DNA of 64,000 nt from Photobacterium galatheae (GTDB lineage Bacteria; Pseudomonadota; Gammaproteobacteria; Enterobacterales; Vibrionaceae), in assembly GCF_000695255.1 (NCBI RefSeq), contig NZ_JMIB01000027.1, positions 211,648 through 275,647 of the forward strand, read 5' to 3'. The notes beneath the pieces are model-generated. The model did not search any database, was not told the DNA's origin, and saw only the letters and a list, made by a program, of their open reading frames with translations. Below are positions 33,954 through 42,131 of the stretch, one piece after another. The position numbers and the translations under genes were made by a program. Within the stretch, counting starts at the first letter, position 1. Each line of letters begins with the position of its first letter.

Positions 33954-35666
33954 TCATAAGACATTTTCTTCAATAAAAACGATCCTGGCCAGTTCAGCGA
34001 GATACTGAGTGTTCTGATCACTTGATTCTTTAATGAAGACTCCGTCAATACTATCAATAAATTTCCATCTGATGAGGTTTTTAAAGACCTCCTCGTTACG
34101 CCTGTCTTTATAAGCAGGAACAAATCGACTATTTTTAGGTAATTCTAACAAAGGCTTATGGAATAATTCTGCTAGATAATTATAGCACTCAGCGACAATC
34201 CTCAAATCTTGATGGCCTAAATTTGACATCACGAGAGACCACACCTGCGCCTGATCAAACTTGGCATTCGGTAATACGCCAGAGAAAATATGATGAATCA
34301 TATCGAGATCTGGCAAGAGGAGATTAAAGGGTGGAATCTGATATCTTAAATTGAGGGACTCATAGGCGATAGCTCTCTCTAAAGGGGACTTTCCATAGAG
34401 TGTTCCTGCTTTCATGACTAACTCATGAACAACGCCAATTTTAGAAATGTACGCATCATAGTTATCAGAGAAATCTCTCTCAGAAATAACAAGTGAACTT
34501 TCAATTTGACCACCGGCCTTTCCTTGAATAATTTTTAAATGATTTTCTTCTGTGAAGTTATAAAAGAAGCCGGCCTGTTTCGCTAAATCCCAGACTTTCT
34601 TAAATCCAGAGCATTCTTTCTGGGCAAACTTCATATATTCTTCTTCAGGCAGCAGCTTGTAATGATACCAGCCTGCATTACAATACCTCAGATACTCACA
34701 CTGAACACAGGCATCTCTTTTTAAGGTCAGCTTCTTCGTTTCTTCACCGCTGTTTTCAAACAAGACTCTCGTGGCCCAAGCTTCATCGTCGATAAATATA
34801 GGTTTAAATCCGCCAACCATATCACCCATGGTTTGGTTAGCATTAAAATGAGTCAGACCATTTGGCTCAATGCTGAGATCGTATTTGAAATTCCCGTTAC
34901 ACTGAAATGCTGTCCCGTGGCTCAAAGCCCCATACATCTCTTCCAAAGGTGTGAACGTTGCATTTCGGCGGTTTTTGGCATATTGAAACTTTGTTAAGAA
35001 GTCAGACATTTTGTCAAAATTCACCATATTATGCTTAAAAAACTCTTTTCCTGAACCATATGGAGATAATTGCTTGATTGAGTAGTCCGTGATCCCAAGC
35101 GGATCAAATTCTTCAAGAATCGCTTCAGGCTCCATATCGCAAACCGTTTTGGTAAGGATGATATCAAGGATCTTTTCTTTGGCATGAATCGAGGCTAACG
35201 TCTCTTTAAACTTTGGATACATCTTATTGTTGTGGCCAAATCGATTCGTATCAGGCTCCCAAGAGGTATAAAGACAAAATAGATCATGATCTCCATATTG
35301 GTTAAACAAGTCTGTGTAACGCTTATCCTTATATATGAGGTTTGTCAGGAAGTTGAGACTCCCCTTTTTCTCACAGCGTTTATTGATTCCTTCTATTCTT
35401 TCCAGCGTATAAGGAAGCAACTCTTCCCAGAACTCAAATGGCATCATGGTGGTTTCGCCTCCAATCACCTCCCATTCGATATTCTTCAGCCTATGATCGA
35501 TATCGATAAGTTTCTCAACCTGATCAAATACTTTTTTATAGTGTTCTACGGTTATTCTTTCTTTACTTTTAAAAAGCTCCGGTTCGATATAACAATGCTT
35601 ACACTTCAACGTACAAGAACGATTTGTTGTAATCGAAACATTTAATTGGTCTATAAATCTATACAC
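33954..35666 (-). CDS. Radical SAM/SPASM-like enzyme, 570 aa
   Basis: Residues 18-25 are CTLKCKHC, the C-x3-C-x2-C [4Fe-4S] motif of radical SAM enzymes, followed by the glycine-containing SAM patch VIGGETTM. A second Cys cluster near residue 318 (CVQCEYLRYCNAGW, then a later Cys in QKECSGF) resembles a SPASM/twitch auxiliary-cluster domain. The C-terminal 180 residues (from about 390) are helical and unrecognised. SPASM enzymes mature ribosomal peptides or activate sulfatases; no sulfatase and no obvious precursor peptide lie beside it. The start is a GTG immediately after AAAAAGGT, a very short spacing. Convergent with the DksA-like gene. Confidence 0.8.
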   Translation of the reverse strand: MYRFIDQLNVSITTNRSCTLKCKHCYIEPELFKSKERITVEHYKKVFDQVEKLIDIDHRLKNIEWEVIGGETTMMPFEFWEELLPYTLERIEGINKRCEKKGSLNFLTNLIYKDKRYTDLFNQYGDHDLFCLYTSWEPDTNRFGHNNKMYPKFKETLASIHAKEKILDIILTKTVCDMEPEAILEEFDPLGITDYSIKQLSPYGSGKEFFKHNMVNFDKMSDFLTKFQYAKNRRNATFTPLEEMYGALSHGTAFQCNGNFKYDLSIEPNGLTHFNANQTMGDMVGGFKPIFIDDEAWATRVLFENSGEETKKLTLKRDACVQCEYLRYCNAGWYHYKLLPEEEYMKFAQKECSGFKKVWDLAKQAGFFYNFTEENHLKIIQGKAGGQIESSLVISERDFSDNYDAYISKIGVVHELVMKAGTLYGKSPLERAIAYESLNLRYQIPPFNLLLPDLDMIHHIFSGVLPNAKFDQAQVWSLVMSNLGHQDLRIVAECYNYLAELFHKPLLELPKNSRFVPAYKDRRNEEVFKNLIRWKFIDSIDGVFIKESSDQNTQYLAELARIVFIEENVL

Positions 35667-35792
35667 ACCTTTTTAACGAAAGATAATCCGTTAATTATGC
35701 CGCGTCAAACAAGAACGATACGACTGATACATAAGATAAACCTAAACAGTAATACGTTCGATTATCCAAAAAATTTATTTCATTTTCCTCAT

Positions 35793-36143
35793 TCAGAAGT
35801 CGATATTAAATGTGAACATCTTGATATCACCTACCTCATCATAACCAAAATTCAGTCCAAGAAACTCTGAGCTCATAACCCCGATCCCACACCCTAAAAC
35901 ATCAGCAGCCAAATCTGAGCCAGAAAATCCTCGATAGTCTATCTCGTCATAAATCTCTTTTGCTGTCCCCATGAATAAGCACGATGCCAAAGCCTTTTCG
36001 TAGTTTTGAAATATTTCGTTTGCCGTAAATCCAATCACACCCGATGTTGTAAGGTGTTTCAACTTATCATTTTCCATGGCAGAAGATGACACGGTAGGCA
36101 GTATCACCACGACCATCAGTGCCATTTTTTTTATTGTATCCAT
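35793..36143 (-). CDS. YfiM-like exported protein
   Basis: From the ATG at 36143 the protein starts MDTIKKMALMVVVILPTVSSSA, a signal peptide. The mature sequence has NDKLKHLTTSGVIGF, then GTAKEIYDEIDYRGFSGSDLAADVLG, which matches the pattern of YfiM/DUF2279 periplasmic lipoproteins (DK-x-KH at the start; KE-x-YDE and D-x-x-A-x-x-x-G later). There is no lipobox Cys. Function in the family is unknown. It is upstream of, and on the same strand as, the radical SAM gene, 126 bp away, so co-transcription is possible. The frame extends to 36176. Confidence 0.6.
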   Translation of the reverse strand: MDTIKKMALMVVVILPTVSSSAMENDKLKHLTTSGVIGFTANEIFQNYEKALASCLFMGTAKEIYDEIDYRGFSGSDLAADVLGCGIGVMSSEFLGLNFGYDEVGDIKMFTFNIDF

Positions 36144-36524
36144 ACTAGGTTTTTCAACAAGAATAATGACATTCAATCTAAAAACCTACCATGACATATA
36201 AAATTAAAAACAAAAGTTACTCACATTGAGAGTTTTATTTCCAACGCTCAACCATACAGTCACAGATAACTGCAACTCTCCCCAAAAGGCGGTATATCAG
36301 GAAAATATGTGCTTCCATTGACAAGAAATACACTCGACCAAGAAAATAATCCCTTCAATGAAGGAATTGACGAGCAGTAACATTGCCTTCGTGACACTTT
36401 TGGCACGATCGAACTCAATCCTTTCCGGTATCATAAATAATCATCTATTTCTCAGTGATAAATCACAAATGTTTTGCCATATACATTCACGAGAAAATTT
36501 TATTCATCTGTGTTTTATAACGTA

Positions 36525-36553
36525 TTGCTTTTATATTTTCACAGCAATATAAT
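36525..36553 (+). promoter_or_regulatory. Promoter of a candidate small RNA
   Basis: TTGCTT (36525-36530), 17-bp spacer, TATAAT (36548-36553), with no long gene between it and a strong terminator about 95 bp downstream. Confidence 0.55.
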
Positions 36554-36559
36554 GACTAA

Positions 36560-36650
36560 CGAAGCACAAGCTTCAGACCTATTCAGCACCCAATGTTGAG
36601 TTGTGTCTTTTTTAGAACCTTAGAAGGCCGCATTTTGCGGCCTTTTCCTT
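36560..36650 (+). ncRNA. Candidate small RNA, about 90 nt
   Basis: A promoter places the start near 36560; the transcript would open with the hairpin GAAGC-ACAA-GCTTC, have an unpaired middle with a T-rich run, and end in the strong terminator AAGGCCGC-ATTTT-GCGGCCTT followed by TTTTCCTTT (36624-36650). This is the layout of Hfq-type regulatory RNAs. A 15-codon frame (MTNEAQASDLFSTQC, ATG at 36552) overlaps it but begins inside the -10 box, so it is unlikely to be translated. The rest of 36144-36524 holds no convincing gene. I know no named RNA that matches. Confidence 0.5.
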
Positions 36651-36901
36651 TAGATACTCGAAAGAATCAAGATGACAAAATCGACATAAAGCATGTCATT
36701 GACAAACCTCTTGCTCCGAAACGCAGTCACTGTTGCAAAATATAAGACTCGTTTACATCTTTACATCACAATTCATGTAGCTACACAGATAAACTTGGAT
36801 CATATTGTGAAGCATCTCCTAGATAATTCCCTAATTTTGTTGCTAATATCTACTCAGGCAGCGTAATACCCTCACGTTCTGTCGCAAAAAAATGAAAATC
36901 T

Positions 36902-37558
36902 ATGTTTAGAATTAACTCTGATCTTTATGTGAGTGATTGCGGGACCAAATATGCAATTAAGCATAGTGAGCGCCAGTGGGATGTTGGTGAAGTCGTCTCA
37001 CTCCGCTTAGTCAAAGACCAATCCTCCGCATCGAACGCCTTGTTTAAGGAAGGAATTCCTGTTTACTTCGTTTACTTTAGTGATTTTTGCCTGGGTTATC
37101 AGCTGATTCTTGATGAAGATCGTCTTAGAATTTCTAACGCGATTGCCAAAAAGTGGCTAAAGCCACGTCGATATCATGAACTTGAAAGGAAAATATCTAA
37201 AGCTCTACACGATCGAACGGCTGAGCTTGATCAGTTAGACAAAGAGTACGGACTGATTGAAATCAATGCTCTCAGTAACAAACTCACGGTAAGGCAATTG
37301 CTCGCTTTACTCTCTGCGAAAGAAGTGGGGTGCAAGCTCTTTGAGCAGAATCATCGTGGCTGGTCAATTTCAATCCCAGAAAACGTTAAGCTGAAGTCAA
37401 GCGCCTTAGACTATCGGCTTCACGATCACGATATCGAACATATGAAGTCTCAAGGGTTCCTGGAGCCTAAAGAAACGCATGTATACTCTATTGTAAAGTA
37501 TCCTCAAATTTCCCCTCCGTTTGACCTTAGCAAAGCGCTCTATGCTCAGCAAAAATAA
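36902..37558 (+). CDS. Unknown soluble protein, 218 aa
   Basis: Starts MFRINSDLYVSDCGTKYAIKHSE. The N-terminal half looks beta-rich, followed by a charged helix (RRYHELERKISKALHDRTAELDQLDKEYG), then an alpha/beta C-terminal part with NKLTVRQLLALLSAKEVGCKLFEQNHRGW. No signal peptide or membrane segment. No recognised family. No Shine-Dalgarno sequence is apparent; a TTGCTA/TAATAC promoter-like pair lies about 30-60 bp upstream. Followed by an inverted repeat. Confidence 0.5.
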   Translation: MFRINSDLYVSDCGTKYAIKHSERQWDVGEVVSLRLVKDQSSASNALFKEGIPVYFVYFSDFCLGYQLILDEDRLRISNAIAKKWLKPRRYHELERKISKALHDRTAELDQLDKEYGLIEINALSNKLTVRQLLALLSAKEVGCKLFEQNHRGWSISIPENVKLKSSALDYRLHDHDIEHMKSQGFLEPKETHVYSIVKYPQISPPFDLSKALYAQQK

Positions 37559-37562
37559 ACAG

Positions 37563-37587
37563 TAAGCGCTCTCATTTAAGCGCTTAT
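37563..37587. repeat. Inverted repeat with TTAAGCGCTTA motif
   Basis: TAAGCGCT (37563-37570) and AGCGCTTA (37579-37586) form an 8-bp stem just after the preceding stop. There is no T-tract. The motif TTAAGCGCTTA recurs at 39011, next to another promoter. Confidence 0.45.
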
Positions 37588-37851
37588 TGCCAGTCTAGGT
37601 AACTCGCCACCACAAGGATAAATGGCAAAACTGCGCTCTCCAGGCTCTCATTAACTCAGATCACTTTCCCCTTTCGCTCACGCCTTTGAGCTCTTGATTC
37701 GTCCTTATCCTGTCTGATGGCTTGAGGCATCGTGAGCAGGCAAGCAAGCTATCTGGAATTCTCACATTTTCTGAAAGCTTCGCGATTATGTCTCCCATTT
37801 ACAGAGATATTGCGGCAAAATAGAGACAAGTCAATTTTGGAGTATACCGCT

Positions 37852-38472
37852 GTGAAAAATGTGATCAAATACACTTATAAAGCGAATGCACTTTTTGCGC
37901 TCGTTCGTCGAACGCGTTACATTAAACGGTGGTCGCTGATGTTCAATGTATCCGAGGAAAACGTTGGGGAACATAGTCATGAAGTCGCCATTTTTGCTCA
38001 TGGTATCGCTGTGATTGGCATGAATAACTTTGGTCGCGCGTACAATCCTGAACGTATCGGAATGATTGCGGTTTATCATGAGCTGAGTGAAAGTGTCCTT
38101 GGCGATCAACCTACGACGCTGAAACATGCTACTGAAGAAACGACAGCCTTCTTTAAAGGGATTGAAGGAGAGGTTGAAAAAGACATCGTTGACACACTTC
38201 CATCCTCTATTCGTAATCATATGGCCAGCCTCACTTTATCCAGCCAATTTCTTGAACATGAAAAAGACATTGTTAAAGCAGCAGACTTACTGAGCATGCT
38301 TCTTAAATGTGATCATGAACTGAGTCTGGGAAATAGAGAGTTTTCTTCTGCAAGAGATAAAGTCTGGAGAAAATTCCAACACTACATCGAGGTTTACCCT
38401 GAGGTGAAAGAGTTCTACGAGATCCATATGACTCAGCACCAACAGACGATTGACGGACTCGTAAACCTTTAA
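37852..38472 (+). CDS. yfbR: YfbR-like HD-domain 5'-deoxynucleotidase
   Basis: The GTG at 37852 (GGAG nine bases upstream) gives 206 residues, close to the 199 of E. coli YfbR; the frame extends to 37732 without support. Collinear blocks: RYIKRWSLMFNVSEENVGEHSHEVAIFAHGIA, MIAVYHELSESVLGDQPT, and IVKAADLLSMLLKC. The HD metal-site set is H in EHSHEV, the His of AVYHE (where the usual D is replaced by E in HELSE) and D in KAADLL. YfbR removes phosphate from dNMPs. The D to E change at the HD pair is worth noting, since E. coli has MYHDASE. Otherwise it should be functional. Confidence 0.78.
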   Translation: MKNVIKYTYKANALFALVRRTRYIKRWSLMFNVSEENVGEHSHEVAIFAHGIAVIGMNNFGRAYNPERIGMIAVYHELSESVLGDQPTTLKHATEETTAFFKGIEGEVEKDIVDTLPSSIRNHMASLTLSSQFLEHEKDIVKAADLLSMLLKCDHELSLGNREFSSARDKVWRKFQHYIEVYPEVKEFYEIHMTQHQQTIDGLVNL

Positions 38473-38978
38473 CCTAGCGATGAGCCACTGGAAAATTTTC
38501 ATCTTGCGGCTCTCTTTATATGCCATGGTGATGCTCATCAGCCCACTTCAACTCATGACGAGTCACACGAGTGCATTCAATGACTGTCCCACCTGAATTA
38601 CAAAGCGGGGATGGATGCTGCCGATTAAACAATCATTTTTTCATTCGATATGAGCATTACTTCACGAATATTCGATCAATCCGCTCGGAATAGCCTGAGG
38701 GAGGTATGAAGAAAAAAATGCCTCCATTCACTTCGGAGGCATCTAATAAAATGACTGACAAACAAGAAAGCGCTGTTCAATGCAATCTTGTTGTCAGCAT
38801 ATTGCCATGGCAGTCACTCAGAATCAATGAGAACTGATGGATATTGCCCATCATTTTGTAAAATATTTGGTCGCTCCAGTCCTTCTCCAATACCCAGCGT
38901 TAGAACAGAGATACCCTGCACGACCGCCACTCACCACGAAAAGCGGTTTCTCGACCGTTCTCTTTGGTATTGGTTATA
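38473..38978. other. Intergenic region with a minus-strand terminator
   Basis: No convincing gene. ATGCCTCC (38718-38725) pairs with GGAGGCAT (38735-38742); on the minus strand the stem is followed by TTTTTTTC, an excellent leftward terminator. It would end a leftward transcript starting between about 38750 and 39000, where no leftward gene is visible. A 61-aa rightward frame (38837-39022) has no ribosome site. Confidence 0.5.
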
Positions 38979-39022
38979 TTGATTACTGTCCCTACATTGC
39001 TATATTTAAGTTAAGCGCTTAA
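38979..39022 (+). promoter_or_regulatory. Promoter and palindrome before the Sel1 gene
   Basis: TTGATT (38979-38984), 16-bp spacer, TATATT (39001-39006), followed at the likely start point by the 12-bp palindrome TTAAGCGCTTAA (39011-39022). Confidence 0.55.
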
Positions 39023-39029
39023 TACAATT

Positions 39030-39983
39030 ATGAAAAATATAAAGTTAATTCAATACACTATTTTTGTTGCAGCTCTCGCTGCCCCAATGTCGGCTTTCTC
39101 GTACAACCACCTCCCTTTGGCGACCTATCAGAGTCATGTCACAGTGGAAGCTCAATCCCCGAACCATGTCATGAAGGCAGTACAGTCAAAAGATCTCAAC
39201 TCATTACTGTCTTACTTGGAGTCTGGCGACCCTCAAGCTCAGCTTTATGTCGCAGAGCAGTTATACGAATCGGCAATCAGTCCTGAAGAAAACATCAGGC
39301 AATCATTTCTTTTAACACAAGCTGCCGCAAAACAAGGAAATAAGGACGCACAAATAATTTTATCGAAAATGTACTACCACGGTGTTGGCACAGACATTAA
39401 CTACGATCGTGCTTTCGGTTGGATGGCTCACTTAGATGAAACGACAGAAAACCTGGAAGCTATCCTGGAATATGCGGAAGTTTACCTATACGGGACCGAG
39501 AAGATTGAACCGAACATCCCGTTAGCCATCCATTGGCTCAAGAAGGCAGCAAACAGGCAGCACCTTCCCTCTATCATTGATTTGGCTGAAATCTTCGAGA
39601 ATGGCGTTTGGATAAAGCCGAACGCTGTCAATGCCAAGTATTATCGGCTTCAGGCAGCGAAGATGGGAGATGCCAACTCTCAACTCATTGCAGCAGAAAA
39701 TTACTATCATGATGAGGATTACCAGAATGCATTTGAATGGTTCAATCGTTCTGCAGCCAGCGGAATGAATGAGGCAAAGATACAAATCGGCATCATGTAC
39801 CTCCATGGACTTGGTGTCTCTCATGATCCGATCAAAGCTTATGTTGTCTTATCTGATGCGGCATCCGATGGCGATCATGAAGCCAAAAAAATGAGAGACC
39901 TCGTAGCCAAATCCCTGGATGTCGACAGCCTGATTGAAGCAAGAAAAGCCACGAGGCTGTTTATGCAATCCAAGGTTCTCTGA
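39030..39983 (+). CDS. Exported Sel1-repeat protein
   Basis: 317 residues with a Sec signal peptide (MKNIKLIQYTIFVAALAAPMSAFS). At least five Sel1-like (TPR-like) units are visible, each with an A-x-x-G-x-x-x-A/G pattern, for example NKDAQIILSKMYYHGVGT, AIHWLKKAANRQHL and AKIQIGIMYLHGLGVSHDPIKAY. Such periplasmic solenoids are protein-protein adaptors, often for envelope or stress signalling. A second Sel1 protein lies at 58.1-59.2 kb. Own promoter and terminator. Confidence 0.8.
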   Translation: MKNIKLIQYTIFVAALAAPMSAFSYNHLPLATYQSHVTVEAQSPNHVMKAVQSKDLNSLLSYLESGDPQAQLYVAEQLYESAISPEENIRQSFLLTQAAAKQGNKDAQIILSKMYYHGVGTDINYDRAFGWMAHLDETTENLEAILEYAEVYLYGTEKIEPNIPLAIHWLKKAANRQHLPSIIDLAEIFENGVWIKPNAVNAKYYRLQAAKMGDANSQLIAAENYYHDEDYQNAFEWFNRSAASGMNEAKIQIGIMYLHGLGVSHDPIKAYVVLSDAASDGDHEAKKMRDLVAKSLDVDSLIEARKATRLFMQSKVL

Positions 39984-40013
39984 CAAGTCAGAAAATGATC
40001 AGTCGTCAACCCA

Positions 40014-40043
40014 AAGAGGTTCCCAACATGCGAACCTCTTTTT
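40014..40043 (+). terminator. Terminator of the Sel1 gene
   Basis: AAGAGGTTC / GAACCTCTT stem with a 9-base loop, followed by a T-run, about 30 bp past the stop. Confidence 0.85.
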
Positions 40044-40255
40044 AATCTTCACGAAAGTCTCTTTCACCAACATGGATGAGCGCTTTGCCAAATCGCGACA
40101 CTCATTTCCCCTGACACCGCTTATCAAACTTAATTGTATTCCTTTCGGAACCTGACACGATAAGCCGTCAAAACAAACCCATTTCCGCCATCATCGCGTA
40201 CAGTCACTCTCAGGCACCAGCGATCTAAAATATCGCTTGGCTCGCCTCTCATTTG

Positions 40256-40885
40256 CTATGGGTTATATTGGACTTTACTTTCAGTTAAAGATTTGAGCGA
40301 ACGATATACACATTCTTTGCTGAGTTTATCTGGAGCAATTGGGTCGCCTATCTTAATTTTTAGCTTCCGTAGCCATTTTCCAAGCAAAGGTTTTTTCTTC
40401 GATCTTGAAAAATATGAGCCATACACACCCGATAAACCAACAGGGATGACAGGAACTGGTGTCTTCTTGATCACATACTCAATCCCCCCTTTGATCTCTT
40501 GAAGCTCTCCGTCGTGGGTGATTCCCCCTTCAGGGAAAAAGACAACTAACTCGCCATTCGATAACGCCCCTTCGATTTTTTCAAAGGCGCTCTTAAAATA
40601 ATGCATAGATTCCCTTGGGCTCGCAATGGGGATGATACCAGCGCGTTTGAAAAACCAGTTTAAATACTTGTTCTCGTAAATTTTGTACCACATAACAAAT
40701 TTCGCAGGCCTTTTACTGATCGCAAGAATCAGAAGTGCATCAATGTAGCTGACATGATTCGGGGCGATCACCGCGGCCCCTGTTTCTGGGATGCCCTCGA
40801 TTCCATTGGCATCAATTCTGTATAGCAGTTTGACTAAAAGCTTTGATAGGTAATGAGCAATCTTATACATAATCATTTCGAACAC
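40256..40885 (-). CDS. PlsC-type acyltransferase
   Basis: 209 residues. The catalytic H-x4-D motif is NHVSYID (H44, D49), and the second family block is FFPEGGITHDGEL. An N-terminal amphipathic/hydrophobic helix (about 4-22) anchors it to the inner membrane. Family role: transfer of an acyl chain to lysophosphatidic acid or a related acceptor. The length and lack of extra domains fit PlsC-like proteins, but substrate cannot be told. With lpxC and the Kdo-transferase homologue it adds to the envelope-lipid set here. It is monocistronic; the ATG at 40885 lacks a strong ribosome site. Confidence 0.82.
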   Translation of the reverse strand: MFEMIMYKIAHYLSKLLVKLLYRIDANGIEGIPETGAAVIAPNHVSYIDALLILAISKRPAKFVMWYKIYENKYLNWFFKRAGIIPIASPRESMHYFKSAFEKIEGALSNGELVVFFPEGGITHDGELQEIKGGIEYVIKKTPVPVIPVGLSGVYGSYFSRSKKKPLLGKWLRKLKIKIGDPIAPDKLSKECVYRSLKSLTESKVQYNP

Positions 40886-41166
40886 TGTTTTTTATTTATC
40901 CTATTACACTCTTCACCATTTAGCAACCCGACCGTGAGATCAAATTCAAGACCGTTATGAGCACATTCAGTTCTCACCTTTTCTGTTCCATCCTTGCCGA
41001 AACACAATGCTCACGCTGTTCAAACTCAGAAACCTTGTTCTGAAAGACTTTTCTTGTTGCTACAACAATGACCAAAATAAGTCTTTCCATTTATTTACAA
41101 TAAGTTAACTCTTGATTGGTATGCAACTTCTCTCACTAAACTTCATCTTTTGGGGTAATTCAGCTA

Positions 41167-41187
41167 CTTTTTCCACTAGTGAAAAAG
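41167..41187. promoter_or_regulatory. Isolated parS-like palindrome
   Basis: CACTAGTG core flanked by T-rich and A-rich arms (CTTTTTC left, AAAAAG right), the same element as the cluster at 59.7-60.2 kb. It lies about 18 kb from that cluster and overlaps the GTG start of the next gene. Confidence 0.6.
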
Positions 41188-41478
41188 CCTTCTAATGCTC
41201 AAAAATATTTTCGTTCCCATGCCGATTCTCATGCAGAAAGAGAGCGACAACGCGTCGTTGATGAATTCAAAGTATTAGATGCCCGTAATGATAGAACTCA
41301 GCTTCACTTCTGTACTATTCAAGCTTGGTACATGAAAAAACATCTCCCGAGTTTAGCGATGATTAAAATTATTTATATCATTGAAAAACAATCGAATTCA
41401 CTTTTGTTTTTACAAAACTTTATCTTTCAGTCAATTACCAGATCAATGAATAAAGTATTACCATTAATTAAGCTTTAA
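41179..41478 (+). CDS. Unknown small protein starting within a parS-like site
   Basis: GTG at 41179 gives 99 residues: a highly charged N-terminal part (KKPSNAQKYFRSHADSHAERERQRVVDEFKVLD) and a more hydrophobic second half (LAMIKIIYIIEKQSNSLLFLQNF). No Shine-Dalgarno sequence. The start codon lies in the centre of the parS-like palindrome, so ParB binding there would cover its translation start or promoter. No family recognised; the charged first half has a convincing coding look, the second half less so. Confidence 0.4.
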   Translation: MKKPSNAQKYFRSHADSHAERERQRVVDEFKVLDARNDRTQLHFCTIQAWYMKKHLPSLAMIKIIYIIEKQSNSLLFLQNFIFQSITRSMNKVLPLIKL

Positions 41479-41494
41479 AAAAATATATCAAAAT

Positions 41495-42064
41495 ATGAAT
41501 AAAAATATTTTATATACACTGATTGCATTACTCAGCTTTTCAGCCCACTCCTTTAAGTTCGATAAAAAATACACCATGCGTCAGCCTGACGCATTATCTG
41601 ACGGCACTCATAAAGTTGCCAAAGGTGCACAGGTCATTGAAGAAACAACCTCGAATGAAATGAAGCTAGCTGTTCTTCCCAAGGGTGCCATATTCCTGTT
41701 CATGGGTACTTGCCCTCAAGGAAGCAGCGCTGTAAGAGAGATGGCTGGAAGGACTGCCGTCGGGGCTGGCCCTCTTAATGATGGCACCTTATCTCATCAC
41801 TATAGAATCAACGAGCAAGGTGGTTCACAAAGGCATAAGCTCACTAAATCTGAAATGCCCCGACATCAACATATTATGGCTTGGGGTGAGACCTATAGAG
41901 ATAAAGATTGGTCGCCGTATGGTGTTGCAGGTGGTAGAGGATATATCGGAAGCGGAGACAGTGATAGAGATAACTACAGATACCTCAACAGCCCAGAAGG
42001 TGGCAGTCAATTCCATGAAAACCGAATGCCATATCGCGTGATGAACTACTGCATGGTCAAGTAA
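41495..42064 (+). CDS. Exported phage-tail-collar-like protein
   Basis: 189 residues with a signal peptide (MNKNILYTLIALLSFSAHS). The second half carries the tail-collar pattern: QRHKLTKSEMPRHQHIM (HxLTxxEMPxHxH) and a closing GGSQFHENRMPYRVMNYCMVK (H-x-NRMPY, then YC). In phages this domain forms tail-fibre or microcyst adhesin tips; here it is secreted and stands alone, so it may be a surface or periplasmic adhesin-like protein. No phage genes flank it. A good terminator follows. Confidence 0.68.
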   Translation: MNKNILYTLIALLSFSAHSFKFDKKYTMRQPDALSDGTHKVAKGAQVIEETTSNEMKLAVLPKGAIFLFMGTCPQGSSAVREMAGRTAVGAGPLNDGTLSHHYRINEQGGSQRHKLTKSEMPRHQHIMAWGETYRDKDWSPYGVAGGRGYIGSGDSDRDNYRYLNSPEGGSQFHENRMPYRVMNYCMVK

Positions 42065-42103
42065 TATTGAGAGTTCGCGCCATCGTTACTTCTCGATCAG
42101 AAA

Positions 42104-42131
42104 TGCCCAGACTGATCATCTGGGCACTTTT
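42104..42131. terminator. Terminator between convergent genes
   Basis: TGCCCAGA / TCTGGGCA stem with a 7-base loop followed by CTTTTT; it ends the collar-like gene and abuts the stop of the leftward gene. Confidence 0.85.

Noticed and set aside
36552..36599. 15-codon peptide MTNEAQASDLFSTQC as a possible radical SAM substrate
   Set aside because: Its ATG overlaps the -10 box of the candidate small RNA and would lie upstream of the transcript; no ribosome site.
38837..39022. 61-aa plus-strand frame before the Sel1 gene
   Set aside because: No ribosome site; the predicted Sel1 promoter lies within it and a leftward terminator precedes it.
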